Origin: Apostichopus japonicus
Lineage: Eukaryota > Echinodermata > Holothuroidea > Aspidochirotida > Stichopodidae
Direction: 5' to 3'
Assembly (NCBI RefSeq): GCF_037975245.1
Contig: NC_092563.1
Location: 19,734,094 to 19,798,093 of the forward strand
DNA length: 64,000 nucleotides
The first letter of the stretch is position 1; each line of letters opens with the position of its first letter. Positions 46,522 through 60,000 of this stretch are shown here, piece by piece. The notes under the pieces are model-generated. The model had not been told where the DNA came from. It saw only the letters and a list, made by a program, of their open reading frames with translations, and ran no database searches. Made by a program: the position numbers and the translations under genes.

Positions 46522-48240
46522 ATGCTGTGCATTAGCATTCGTACTCTCATAGATAGATAAGCTGACTGTTATAACCGTTGTTCAATATAGTCAAGATATA
46601 TCATATGTATAACGATGGAAACAGAATCACAGTTCGATGGGCAATAAGACCAATCTAAGCTGGTTTCATGACATAATTCTCAAAGTTGTTATGGTTCGAA
46701 TAAGGTCACACGGGTATGATCTATTATTTTAACATTAAGACACAAGGACAGAAATTTTTTCATATAATGAATAAATACCCCTATTAGGATAACTGTATAT
46801 CCTAGTTTCGATACGAGTATTGGATATTGTGATGGGGCATAGGGTTGGCCGCAAGGAAAAAGATTAGCAGTCGACTATGTAGGATACATAAGAACAACTT
46901 TAAAACAATCCTTTAGGGAAGGGTCGATAAGCAAGGCAGCTTATCTTTTACCCACTTTTGGATACTTTTTTCACAACTACCGGTTTGTTTCAGGAGTATC
47001 CGGAAATTAAAATTGAGCAAATTCCACTATTGTCTATTCCGGCAATGTGGGTTAATAATAGTTGAATTCACTCAATTAATAGTGGTTATATTCATGAAAA
47101 GAAAAGTGTTTTCTGTTTTGAGAAGGGCCTGCTCCTATTTTGTGATATTCTACTACATGCTCCACGTAGCTATGAAATTTAAATAATGGTTGAAACTATA
47201 CATACGTAGCAGAAATGCATCGATTAACCTATACATAAGGACATCCCTTCTAATTCCAATGTGTGGTGTTTGTTGAGTTCCCCAGAGGAACAATCATTTT
47301 CGTTGCTTTCCCTAATCTAAGTATAGCAGTAAAAATTGGAATGCCAATTTTAGTTTGATGACTATTTTAGTTTGATGACGTGACACTCTAAGGCCTGAAC
47401 ATCAATCATCTATACTCTGGGTATCGGTAATCCTTTTAAAAGCAGCGTAACAGGGTTTTCAACCAATGTAGGTAAGAATTGGTTTTTCAATCAAGTTTAC
47501 ATGCACCCGAGTACCCGCATTTATATTCTACTTATGACCTACTATTTCAAAATAATTTACACGAAAATCAAATTGATTGTTTCGTTGTATGTCCAAACAT
47601 GTAATGCGATAAACGTCGGACTATTCTAGGTAAATGAAACTCTACAGAAAGGCCATGGGGACAAAAATACTTTTCCTGAACATGTTTGGTTTGTCACCTT
47701 TTAAACGCAATATCCACAACATTTCAGCCAAAACGAGTACAAAATGACGAAATGGCAGTCATTCAAACACGGTGGTAAAAAGTGACGCACAATAGCTATA
47801 ACTCTGGGCTAAAAACACCACATTATGAACGCCAGACGAGGAACGGAGAATAGCCATATCACTGCATAATAATGAATGGTACGTTGAACGAGGCTATTGA
47901 TACATGTGTGGTAGTTTATTGGTACTTTGATTATCAGGTAGCAATTCGGGACTTTCCCTTTGGGTGATAATGGATCTATTGAGGAAGTTGTAGAGATGCG
48001 TTGCTACATATTATTTTGCGGCGACAGCACCATTGTAGAATAATGAAGATCTAGTAATGTACATACAAGGGTTAATTTCGAACGACAGCAATACTCCACG
48101 GCGAATCTATCACGTTCTTCCTCATGTCAATGTCATCATTCAATTCAGCATTAACTCAAGCTTCTTCAAGGTCGTCGAAAACAGAGTGATCAATCTAGAA
48201 TAGAAACTTCAGGCCGGGAAAAATATATGTTAAAAGTATA
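46522..48240. other. intergenic, no gene seen
   Basis: Between genes B and C. AT-rich, with no exon series, RNA gene or repeat family recognised. AATAAA at about 46768 could serve gene B as a poly(A) signal. Confidence 0.35.
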
Positions 48241-50180
48241 GAAAGAGGTCGTTGAATATACTTCATCTGCACTTCACCTGAAGTAAGCTCAGACCGCTCC
48301 TTCTTCCACTTACGTCCGATCCAGAGTGAAAGAGTGTAGACACTGAGAAGTTATCCTCGAGCATGAGATATGATTCGGATCTGATCCACTGCTCGTTTCC
48401 CGATGGCAGCAAGAAGCAAGACAGAACAACAAATAAGTATTCAGTCTATACAAGGATCTCCCTCACTGCATATTGATTTATGTGAAAATCATAACAAATG
48501 ATTCGGCTATCAGTTATATCTTGGATTGTCAGTATCATACCACAGTTGACTTTTTGTAGAATTTGCCGGACTGAACTGACGGACGAGCATATTTGTGCTT
48601 TGATAGGAACATTTCTTCCCACAAACATGACAAATTGTGAACAACGTAGTCAAATGACTAGACAGCAAGGTATATGAAGTGTTGCAGCTTGCACTAACAC
48701 AAAGAACAGTTAACGCTAGGGATTCTGAGTTTGACGTAGGTTATATTGAATCAAAATTGTTTAAATTTAGATTACATTGCCAAAACCCGACTCTAAGACC
48801 TTCTAAAATCAAACAATTTACTTTGTTTTATGATAAGGAAATAAGGGAAAATTAAAAGCATAACATGGGTCTCTAGGAGTGGGGAACTATAATACTTGGG
48901 TAGTCACGTATGGCCAAGAAACGAACAGTTTTGGTTGGTAATAAAGAATAGTTGAATTCAACTATGACGTGCACTTTTTATTTCTGAATTTATGCACGAG
49001 AGAGCATGTATAGTTGTCAAATCAGAACGATTGTTTGTCAACTTGATTGAGAAGAATGAAAGTTAGACGTAGTTTGCTACAAAACGTTGCTCGGTAACTT
49101 GTAAGTCATGTTCTAACCAAATGTTTCAATAAAGATGTAACAAAAATGAGCTTCACCAAATAATGTGTATCACCTAATAGCATGTTTCTTCGATTGATGA
49201 CGAACTTAGAAGAACTCTACATTTACAAGTAGTGGGCCTGCTTGGTAACTGTTATTCTTCTTTAACTCTGAATTACGAACACAATGTATAAAGTTGAAGG
49301 TTTACAGTCTTGTATGAGGCTAATGCCTCCTCACATGACTTTACAACTTAACCCCTGGTCATTGGTAACTTGTCACACCCACACACCAAAGTGTGCACAA
49401 TTCAATCAATCTCTCCTGGGGCACCACAGTGCACCACAACCACGTGTCCCCCGGGGGACTTCCCATAGGGTGCAGCCACAAACCGGCGCACGCAACTATA
49501 TTTGCAAGTTACCTCGCAGGTCCCCATTTATACACCTGGGTGAAGAGAGGCAATGGAGATAAAGCGCCTTGCCCAAGGACGGAACGCAATGATCTTGCCA
49601 GGGCTCGAACCTGTAATCCTTAGATCACAAGTCCACTGCCTTAACCACTTGACCACAACGCCTCCACAGTTCACTCAAATGTAACATTCCGGTTAGCCAA
49701 AGTCATTTCATTTTATGCATGGATATGTTGCCTGACACAGGAAATCCGAAAGGTCATGTAGTACATCTGTGAATCAGAGGCTTCATCCTGTGTAATACTT
49801 TCATGACACAACAGCGGTGCATTAGTGTTATTTAATGGGATTACTGCTGTTGGCACTGTCCTCTCAAAAGGAGTTCTGTGGGAAAAACTAAGGTAAGTGG
49901 CACTGAGTGGATCTTCCCATGTTTACTCCAGACTGCTAGTCATTTGATAGTAAACGATATATCACCTTTGACACTTTCATTCTTTTCTGCAGCACTTTCA
50001 ATGGTGTCTCACAGTTTGCTATATATTGCTCACAGTCAGAAGTGGAACAAGGGCAGTTCACTCAAATCTCAGATGGTACAAGCAGACATTCAACACAGCG
50101 ATAACCTCTCGCGGGGTTTCTGTGACCTGGTCGTATTGCCAGTAATAAAAAAGTAAACGGTTCTGACTTCTGAAGAAGAG
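48241..50180 (+). promoter_or_regulatory. 5' flank of gene C, homologous to gene A flank
   Basis: 48250-48400 and 49681-50180 align with the flank of gene A. The middle section has diverged and holds an inserted SINE. Conserved strings include 'gagatatgattcggatctga', 'acattccggttagcca', 'atgttgcctgacacaggaaa' and 'ggcactgagtggatcttccc', the last three within 500 bases of the start codon. Promoter function is inferred from conservation only. Confidence 0.4.
49375..49675 (-). mobile_element. tRNA-derived SINE with conserved CTTGGGCAAGGCG body
   Basis: On the minus strand the head starts GGAGGCGTTG, with A box TGGTCAAGTGG and B box GTTCGAGCC at tRNA-like spacing. The body includes CTTGGGCAAGGCGCTTTA and 'cacccaggtgtataaatggg', strings I recognise from widely conserved invertebrate SINE bodies. 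It is absent from the matching position upstream of gene A, so it inserted after the duplication or was lost there. Confidence 0.75.
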
Positions 50181-50250
50181 ATGACGGTATTAAGCAGAGA
50201 AACATTCTTCTTGATAATTATCTTGTCGTGTTGGTTGTGTTATTCGAACG
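50181..50250 (+). CDS. gene C exon 1: signal peptide
   Basis: [20 protein letters not shown] followed by YSN and phase 1 at a CGGTAAAT donor. Same length as gene A exon 1, with three visible residue differences. Confidence 0.8.
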
Positions 50251-50951
50251 GTAAATCCTCGCTATATACTCTTTCCTACTATACCTTCTTCATGTCACAG
50301 AAGCCTAAGCATTTTAACGATGATTTCGACAGGACTCAATTGGAAATTGTTCACTTGGAACAACATGATTGTTAGTAATTAGATTTAAATCGCTATTTAG
50401 CACTGCTGTTGTTACTATTATTTTTAGAAAGCAATATTTTATGCAATGTACTCATATATCATGGAATGTTTCCATACGATGGTTTTGCAATCGTTTGAAA
50501 ATATCAGCCATGCCTTAAATAAGTTTCGAATGTTGACATTATAACTATTGCTTCTGATATTGTCAAGGTGTATATTGTTGGCAGTTAGTAAAAATGCTCT
50601 GAAATCTTCACCCTGCTAGCTCAACTGGAATAGTTGAAAAGGGTTTGATTATTGTTCAAAAAGAAATATGAAATACATTTATGCAGAAAGACGTTCTTGC
50701 TATCAAAATAAGTTATTTTGGAGATGCAAACGAAGAGGATTAGTTAAGATTCTGCCGATTAGTATCAGGGGAACATTTTGTCACGATTCTTGTGATGTTG
50801 TCGATTCTGACGTTTTATACAGAGTTGATATATACTCATATCATATATTTCTGATCATTTCATCGGAACTCTAAATATAATCGATGGACCATAAACATGT
50901 ATGAAAATCGTGAATAAATGAGATGGGGAAATATATATATTTATATTTATT

Positions 50952-50983
<32 letters not shown>

Positions 50984-51008
50984 CATATATAATTATATAT
51001 ATATATAT

Positions 51009-51065
<57 letters not shown>

Positions 51066-54000
51066 ATATTTTTATTATTATTGAATTCATGTGTAATAAT
51101 CTGTCCTTCTCTACCTGTCAGTCATTCAAATAATTCGTATCTCTGGTGGACCAACGGAGAATGTTGGAAGAGTGGAAGTCTTTCTGAATGGAAGATGGGG
51201 AACGGTTTGTGACGACTCGTGGGATATCACCGATGCGCATGTTGTCTGCAGACTGCTGGGATATCCAGGAGCTGTCCGTGCGAGATCCTCAGCGCACCTC
51301 GGTGAAGGATCTGAAAGGATCTGGTTAGATAATGTAGCATGCGATGAGTCATCGGTTTTTTCACAAGCCTGTCCTAAAATAGATCTTGGAGTCAGTAATT
51401 GTGATCACGGTGAAGACGCTGTTGTGGAATGCTTCCCATTTGAGGCTGCGTCAACTGTGACACCTGGTAACTGAAGTTATCCATTATGGTTTAAAAAGGG
51501 AGAAAGGGGAGGGGAGGTAAGGAGACAAGTACTAAGTAATAGGTGACACAATATGATACATTTTCGTTCGAGGTTACTTGCTACTTAAATAAGGGCTCTG
51601 TTTGACGCAATTCACGTGTACGTGATGGACATATACAAATTACTCAACTACCTTCGATTTCCCATGTTTTCATATTAACATTTAAATTTCTTCCTGCTGC
51701 GGTAGTTTGTGCAATACTTTCTCTAACATCAAACTGTACATCATGGTAGGATTCTCAATATGGACAGACCGCCTGATGCACTTACCAACATTAAAATTAT
51801 AAAATGTTCAATTATTCAGTCAACAATTACAGTCAAGAGCCAATACATCAATAAAGAGTATACCACAGACAAAGGATTAATTTAACACAGAGGCAAATCG
51901 CAGATTTAAATCTTCGAGAATGTGTTAGATACGACACGACGACAGGCCGACAATATCTCAACTGTTAAGATAACGAAATGTTCCTAATAGTTTAAGATGA
52001 AGGGGGGGGGGGACGGGGTGCTTCCGCCGAGGAAAAATTTAATCATGTTTATTTGATCTTAAACAAATTCTAATCTCATTATTACAAAAGAAAATAAACT
52101 TGCCCTGCGATGAACTTATAATGAAACGTATACATATATATATGACCTTAGGTTTGACCCTCTCAAGTATAAGCCGGATTTTCTTTACAGTTTAAGTATA
52201 ATAACGAACAATACCAATTACAAGCAAACGTTCCAACTAGCTTTTTTCTCTATGAGATGCAGTCGTATAATTGTAAATTATTATCGAAGTTTTCAGATAT
52301 TGACGAAATTCGTCTACCCAGTGGCACCAGAGTGAAGGTAAAAGAATGAGTGTATGTGTAATAGTTGTCATCAAAACTGTTTGGTCGTTTCAGGCATTGC
52401 AAATATTCGTCTTGCTGGTGGAAGTACACCGAATGTAGGTAGAGTCGAGGTATTTGTGAATGGTGAATGGGGAACGGTTTGTGACGACTCGTGGGATATC
52501 GTTGATGCAGCCGTCGTCTGTAGACAGCTTGGCTATCCAGGAGCTGTCCGTGCGAGATCCTCAGCGCACTACGGTGAAGGATCTGGACGGATATGGTTAG
52601 ATAATGTGGCATGTGCTGAGTCATCGCTTTCTTTACAAGACTGTCCTAAAAGTGAAATTGGAGATCACAATTGTAATCATAAAGAAGATGCTGGTGTTGA
52701 ATGTTTACCCTTAGAGGCTCCAACAACTGTTGCTCCAGGTATGTAGCAATATATTTTTTTGTAGGTAGGGGAGGGGGATGCCATGGGAGGCAGCACGAGA
52801 AGAAACAAGGTAGGCACTTCATGTTATTGGTGGAACAGTGTTAAATATTTTACTCTTCCGTATACTTTAATTGTTAGTATGTATAAAACCATGATTTGCA
52901 ATGAAGATGGATAATAAATGGGACGTTTATCTGTTTATTCATAATAAGATTACGAAGAATTATATACCAACTCAAACGATAAGTACATTTTAAGTACATA
53001 TGTGGTTATCATTGGAAGGTATCAAATGATCGCAGGCATTTGGTATACTTCGTTGAAATGTGCAAATATGCATCAAATAAGCTTTGTGTAGCTTTTGCTG
53101 ACGTTTCACATCCGATAATTAGACTTTGATTAGGTAATCATTTAATTAGAATTAGACAAATGAGATAATTAGACTCACATCATGAGATGATGAGAAAGGA
53201 GTGTTAGCTCAGTGGTTAACGCCGGTGCCTTCCAATCATTAGGTCCCCAGTTCGAGTCACTCCAAGATTACTGTGTGTCGTCCAGCTACTGAGTTGTTAA
53301 CAATTGATCATACAGACTCATGGACGTTAAATATGAATCCAAGAGACTGGATTCGGTCAACTTACGGCTTTGATAAGTCGATGAGGCTTCTTCACGAGTT
53401 CCTGCACGCCGGAGGATCTAAAATACATACAAACATACTTCGAGTCCAAAACGAAGCAGAAAACCACGTGGAGCTTTTCAATACAGGCGTTATAAAGCAA
53501 AACAAATCTTGGAAGAATGAGTGTATGTGTTATGATTGTCATCAAAACTGTTTGGTCGTTTCAGGCATTGCAAATATTCGTCTTGCTGGTGGAAGTACAC
53601 CAAATGAAGGTAGAGTCGAGGTATTTGTGAATGGTGAATGGGGAACGGTATGTGACGACTCGTGGGATATCATTGATGCGGCGATCGTCTGTAGACAACT
53701 TGGCTATCCAGGAGCTGTTCGTGCGAGATCCTCAGCGCACTACGGTGAAGGATCTGGAAGGATTTGGTTAGATAATGTGGCATGTGCTGAGTCATCGCTT
53801 TCTTTACAAGACTGTCCTAAAAGTGAAATTGGAGTTCACAATTGTAATCATAAAGAAGATGCTGGTGTTGAATGTTTACCCTTAGAGGCTCCAACAACTG
53901 TTGCTCCAAGTATGTAGCCATATATTTTTTTGTGGGTAGGGGCCGGAGGGGGATGCCATGGGAGGCAGCACGAGAGGAAACAAGGAAGACACTTCATGTT

Positions 54001-57000
54001 ATTGGTGGAACAGTGTTAAATATTTTACTCTTCCGTATACTTTAATTGTTAATATGTATAAAACCATGATTTGCAATGAAGATGGATAATAAATGGGACG
54101 TTTATCTGTTTATTCATAATAAGATTACGAAGAATTATATACCAACTCAAACGATAAGTACATTTTAAGTACATATGTGGTTATCATTGGAAGATATCAA
54201 ATGATCGCAAGCATTTGGTATACTTCGTTGAAATGTGCAAATATGCATCAAATAAGCTTTGTGTAGCTTTTGCGGACGTTTCACATCCGATAATTAGACT
54301 TTGATTAGGTAATTATGTAATTAGAATAAGACACATGAGATAATTAGACTCACATGAGATGATGAGAAAGGAGTGTTAGCTCAGTGGTTAACGCCGGTGC
54401 CTTCCAATCATTAGGTCCCCAGTTTAAGTCACTCCGAGATTACTGTGTGTCGTCCAGCTACTGAGTTGTTAACAATTGACCATACAGACTCCTGGTCCTT
54501 AAATATGAATCTAAGAGAATGAATACGGTCAGCTTACGGCTTTGATTCGTCAATGAGGCTTCTACGCGAGTTCCTGCTCGCAGGAGGATCTAAAATACAT
54601 ACAAACATACTTCGAGTCCAAAACGAAGCAGAAAATCACGTGGAGCTTTTCAATACAGGCGTTATAAAGCAAAACAAATCCTGGAAGATTTAGTGTATGT
54701 GTTATGGTTGTCATCAAAACTGTTTGGTCGTTTCAGGCATTGCAAATATTCGTCTTGCTGGTGGAAGTACACCGAATGTAGGTAGAGTTGAGGTATTTGT
54801 GAATGGTGAATGGGGAACGGTTTGTGACGACTTGTGGGATATCATTGATGCGGCGGTCGTCTGTAGACAACTTGGCTATCCAGGAGCTGTCCGCGTGAGA
54901 TCCTCAGCGCACTACGGTGAAGGATCTGGAAGGATTTGGTTAGATAATGTGGCATGTGCTGAGTCATCGCTTTCTTTACAAGACTGTCCTAAAAGTGAAA
55001 TTGGAGATCACAATTGTAATCATAAAGAAGATGCTGGTGTTGAATGTTTACCCTTAGAGGCTCCAACAACTGGTTTTCCAGGTATGTAGCCATATATTTT
55101 TCTTGTAGGTGGGGGGGGGGGGGGGCGGGGCGGGGCATGGGAAGCAGCACGAGAGAGAAACAAGGAAGTCACTTCATGTTTTTGGTGGAATAGTGTAAAA
55201 TATTTTACTCATCCGTATACTTTAACTGTTAGTACAAAATAAAACCATGATTTGCAATGTAGATGGATAATAAATTGCTGTTTATCTGCTTGTTCATCAT
55301 AAGATTACGAAGAATTACGATCCAGCTCAAACGATAAGTACTCTTTAATTACATATGTGATTATCGTTAAACGGTAACAAATGATCGGAAGCATTTGGTA
55401 TCCTTCACTGAATTGTGCAATTATATTAGCTTTGTGTAGCTTTTGCTGACGTTTCACCTGATTTAATTAGACTTTGATAAGATAATTAGAAAATTAGAAT
55501 GAGACACATGATATAATTAGACTCACCTGAGATAATGAGAAAGGAGTGTTATAGCTCAGTGGTTAAGGCCGGTGTATTCCAATCATGAGGTCACCAGTTC
55601 GAGTCACTCCAAGATTACTGTGTGTCGTTCAGCTACTGAGTTGTTAACAATTGACCATACAGACTCATGGTCGTTATATATGAATCTAAGAGACTGACTT
55701 CGGTCAGCTTGCGGCTTTGATAAGCCAATGAGGCTTCTTTGCGAGTTCCTGCTAGCAAGAGGATATAAAATACATACATACATACTTCGAGTCAGACACG
55801 AGAAAGAAAACCACGTGGAGCTTTCAAAACTGGCGATGAAAGGCTCACAAATCCTGGAAGAATTAGTGTATGTGTTATTTGTTGTAATCAAAACAGTTTA
55901 GTCGTTTCGAGTATTGCAAGTATTTGTCTTGCTGGTGGAAGTACACCGAATGTAGGTGGAGTTGAGGTTTCCGTGAATGGGGAATGGGAAACGGTTTGTG
56001 ACGACGCATGGGAAATCATTGATGCGACGGTCGTTTGTGGACATCTGGGATATCCATGAGCTGTCCGTACGAGATCCTCGGCGCACTACGGCGAAGGATC
56101 TGGAAGGATTTGGTTAGATTATGTGGCATGTGCTGGTCATCGCTTTCTTAATAAGACTGTTCTAAAAATGATATTAGACGTCATAGTTGTGGTCATAATA
56201 AAGACGCAACAGTGGAATGCTTACGCTTAGAGGGTGTATCAATTGTGAAGGTTGGTAAATAATCGGTAAAACCGGTAACTGAATGTCTGAGAACCGGTAT
56301 TTCATACAGTTATAGTTTTGAACCTTTTAGTTTTTGAAAAAAGCAAAAAGCAATTTGCAGGGAAATTTTAACTTGTTAAATGTACTTACTTTTGCTGCTT
56401 GTAGACATTATGTAACGGCTCTTTTTTTTACTTTATGATCTTATCTAATCTTAACAGTTATTCTTAGTAATTTAGTGTGTTACATTCCCGGGCGTGGGTA
56501 GATGTGGGGAATGATTTTCTCACCACAAGAGCAGATAGGGAGAGCATCTTGCCATCAAGACTCGTAAAATAGATTTATCATGTAAACAATACAGTGAGTA
56601 AATATGTGATGGATTCAAAGCAAAATAAATGGTCTCATAAAACAAGTATATTGGTTCTTACAGCTGTTACTCCTGTGCGCATGGCGACAAATGTCGCCAG
56701 CCGACAGCTTGATTTCTTGAAGCGCCCCGAAGACACCGAATTAACTCTTGGAGATATAGGAGTATTCCACTGTGAAGTTGATGACGCGAGTGCTGAAGTC
56801 ACTTGGTTTAAAGATGATATCCAAATTGCTCCAGGTATTTAACATATCCGTCTATAGTTACATATCAACGTCCTGGTGCAGGGTAAGGTGATACGGAAAG
56901 AAGTGAAGTAAATTCTGTCATTATATGACGTGAGGCTTCGATCGATAGAAAACCTATTTTAATTGTTTATGTTTCCCAACATAATCCGACGCGACAGTGG

Positions 57001-60000
57001 TAATATCTGTTTGTAATTCAGCAGATACAATATCGAAATATAATAAATAATGTCACACAATCGGTTTATTCAAAACGTACCACATGATATGAGTAATATT
57101 AAAAGCCAGGTCATAGCTGTTAAAATAAATATGTCTATACTTCATTTGCCAATTTGTTATCAGTCCGACTTTGAGATTGCATAACATCACTGAATTAATA
57201 TTTATTAAACACTCATCTTCATGAAATAAAAAGTTCACAAAACAATTTGAAAAGAGCCTCCTTAAAAGTGTCAGTAACTTTACAATTACAAAATTTTCTG
57301 TCATTATTATGATTGCCTACTGAATAATTTATTTTGGAACTTCAGAGCATGCAATACTTAATTGTCCAAACATTTCTAAACAATTCTGTACGAATTCCAT
57401 CTATAATTGCACATCTCGCAGTCAGTTTGGTACCCAATTTTTACATCCAGGGCTTGCAAATGGACTTATTCTGCTATGCGATCATAGCTTAATGATAACC
57501 GACATAGAGGTTCATCATCATGGGACCTACAAATGTGTTGCAACCAGCTCAGGTGGCAGAAGAGCCGAAGTTACTGCACGGGCTTGTGAGTTTAATGTAT
57601 ACTGTTCTCTGCATCATAAAACAGAGTGCCCTTTGGAATGAAATTTTCATATTTGCTTCTGCACGCATGTCCCACATCTTATCAGATTCACTCCAGTCTT
57701 ATCAGATTCACTCGATGATAGGTTCTTGAACTTCTTTGTTCTTGTTGAATTTACAATTTACTTACTATTCACCAGTTAAGGACCATAAAGGTGCAACCTT
57801 GACTCTGAATTCCTGATATTCGAGGTAGTCTGGTCTTGATGTCTCCGCTAAGACGTTGTCGTAGTTCTAGCCGAATATGTATTAACCTTCATTAAGCGGG
57901 GGTGTGGCGGAGGGGAAGAGGAGCTGCAGTGCGTCCAAGCTTCAAGATATTTCAAATAGAATATCGTTATATTTCATTACTACCAATACTAAAAAGTAAC
58001 CAAAAAGGGTTGCTAAGATTGATCACTCATACTTCTTGGCATGAGAGAGTAATTGAAAAAAGTCGATCTGCTGAGTTAGGGGTTATTTGGATTTAGTCCG
58101 ATGACGACTATTACTTGCCATGTCATATTTAATGACTTGCATCTTTATTTATCAACAGATAAACCATGTTTTGAAACACATTTATTGACCATATAAATGT
58201 ACTTGCTAACTGCTTGGTACAGTTAAAATTCGTAACGTTAACTTTATAGAGCTATATAAATGTTACATGGTCACAACGCTTTGCTCTTTCACCCAAGAAT
58301 AATGTCATTTTTTAAGTCCAACATGAATAAAAAATATTCTCATTTTATTTACATAGACTTCCCCACTAGTTATGTGTTTGACTCACAGCCAGGTGATGTA
58401 ACGGTCTCCAATGGTAAGTCATCTTCTGACGTGTTCGTCCAGTATTGCAACGCTTCAACTGAGTTGGTTGAAGGACGGTTCGCCCTTGGTTTACAATCAA
58501 CGCACCATTGAGGTATTATGGAGGAGGGGTGTAGGACTAAATGAGTTAACTCATGTAATTCTAATGAGCTTAAGGAATATATTGCCGGGTAATCATTGAG
58601 TATAATGGAGAAAAGGAGAACATTATATCTAAGAATCGCCTTGTTATGTAATTTGCCACTTCAGCTTCTTCAAGTATACTGATACAAATATTTTTGATGC
58701 AAACAAGGTTTGTTCTATTAAAGAATCAAGCATAGGCCTATCCTATATTTAAAGTGTATATATTGGTTACATATAGGGAGACTTTTGGTTCATTTGACGC
58801 AATTCATGCTCTACGTAGTTTCACATAGACGATTCAATAACGTAGGATTTTTTCTACTACATTTCAACAAAGAAGGTGTCGCCCACTTTGCAAACTGCCA
58901 ATAGCCAAGTTTTTCGGGATATAAACGAAACGATGAAGCTTGTATCCACCGCTCGAGGCTAAAAGGTTTTCCAACTTCTTCTCACATCCTTTGTTTTAAA
59001 GGTAGACGATGACGTTCTTTTACGAAACTTCACAGCTGACGAGAGGGGTCTTTACGTTTGTGTTGCAGCCGACAGTGAAGGACATGTGATTGCTCAGGCA
59101 AGAGCAGCAGTTTACGCATTGCTGCACACTCTGAACAGTGATGGTAAATTGGCTTAACAACTTACGTCATTTGTAACACACTTGAAAACTTTAGCTTTAA
59201 ACTGTAAGCAGCTCCGGTATACATGTGTAACGTGTTGCAATGACGAAATACATGATAAACAATGATCACACCATGGAGGTTATGTTGTGGATTACGTTGT
59301 TTGAAAATGTGTTTGTTCAAAGGTTGCAACTGAGTTTCACGTATGAACAATCTTCAGCTACTTAGCACAGTGGAACTTGTTAGGAGTCTGTTATGTTATC
59401 AAAGTGCTTACTTTGCCAAAATGTTTATTCATGCAATTTAATCATGTTATTATTGTAGCAGTGCTGTAACACTTTTGTCAAGTCTATTCCATGTACATTA
59501 TGCAATAGTGTTTGTTATACATCAAGGTACTTCAAGGGTTATGAGTGATATGAACCTGCCAGGAAGTTCATTGTTTTATTGCCTGGCATCCCTTTCGCAC
59601 GCTCAGAGGGTCAACCTCGAAATAAATGTTGAAGCTTGGCTCTGATTAAAAGGAAGGGAACGAGAAGAAATTGCTGTCCATAATTTCTAAAGTCAGAAAG
59701 AAAATACATAAAATTCACTGACACCATCTGTATTCTGTTTTTTTCTCTTCCGAAGATTGCGGAATTGTTTCATCACCCGAGGTCTCAGAAGATGCCAACA
59801 CGAGAGATGTACAGAGTGGTCGTGTTATTGGAGGGCATGACGCGGAGAGAGGCTCCGCCCCATGGATGGCGAGGCTACTATTGAATGGTCGTTTCTTTTG
59901 TGCTGGGTCTCTCATAGACAGGCAATGGGTCGTAACAACTGCTGCATGTTTTCTCTTTCATAACAATATCCGTGCAAGTCAACTAAACGTAACACTGGGG

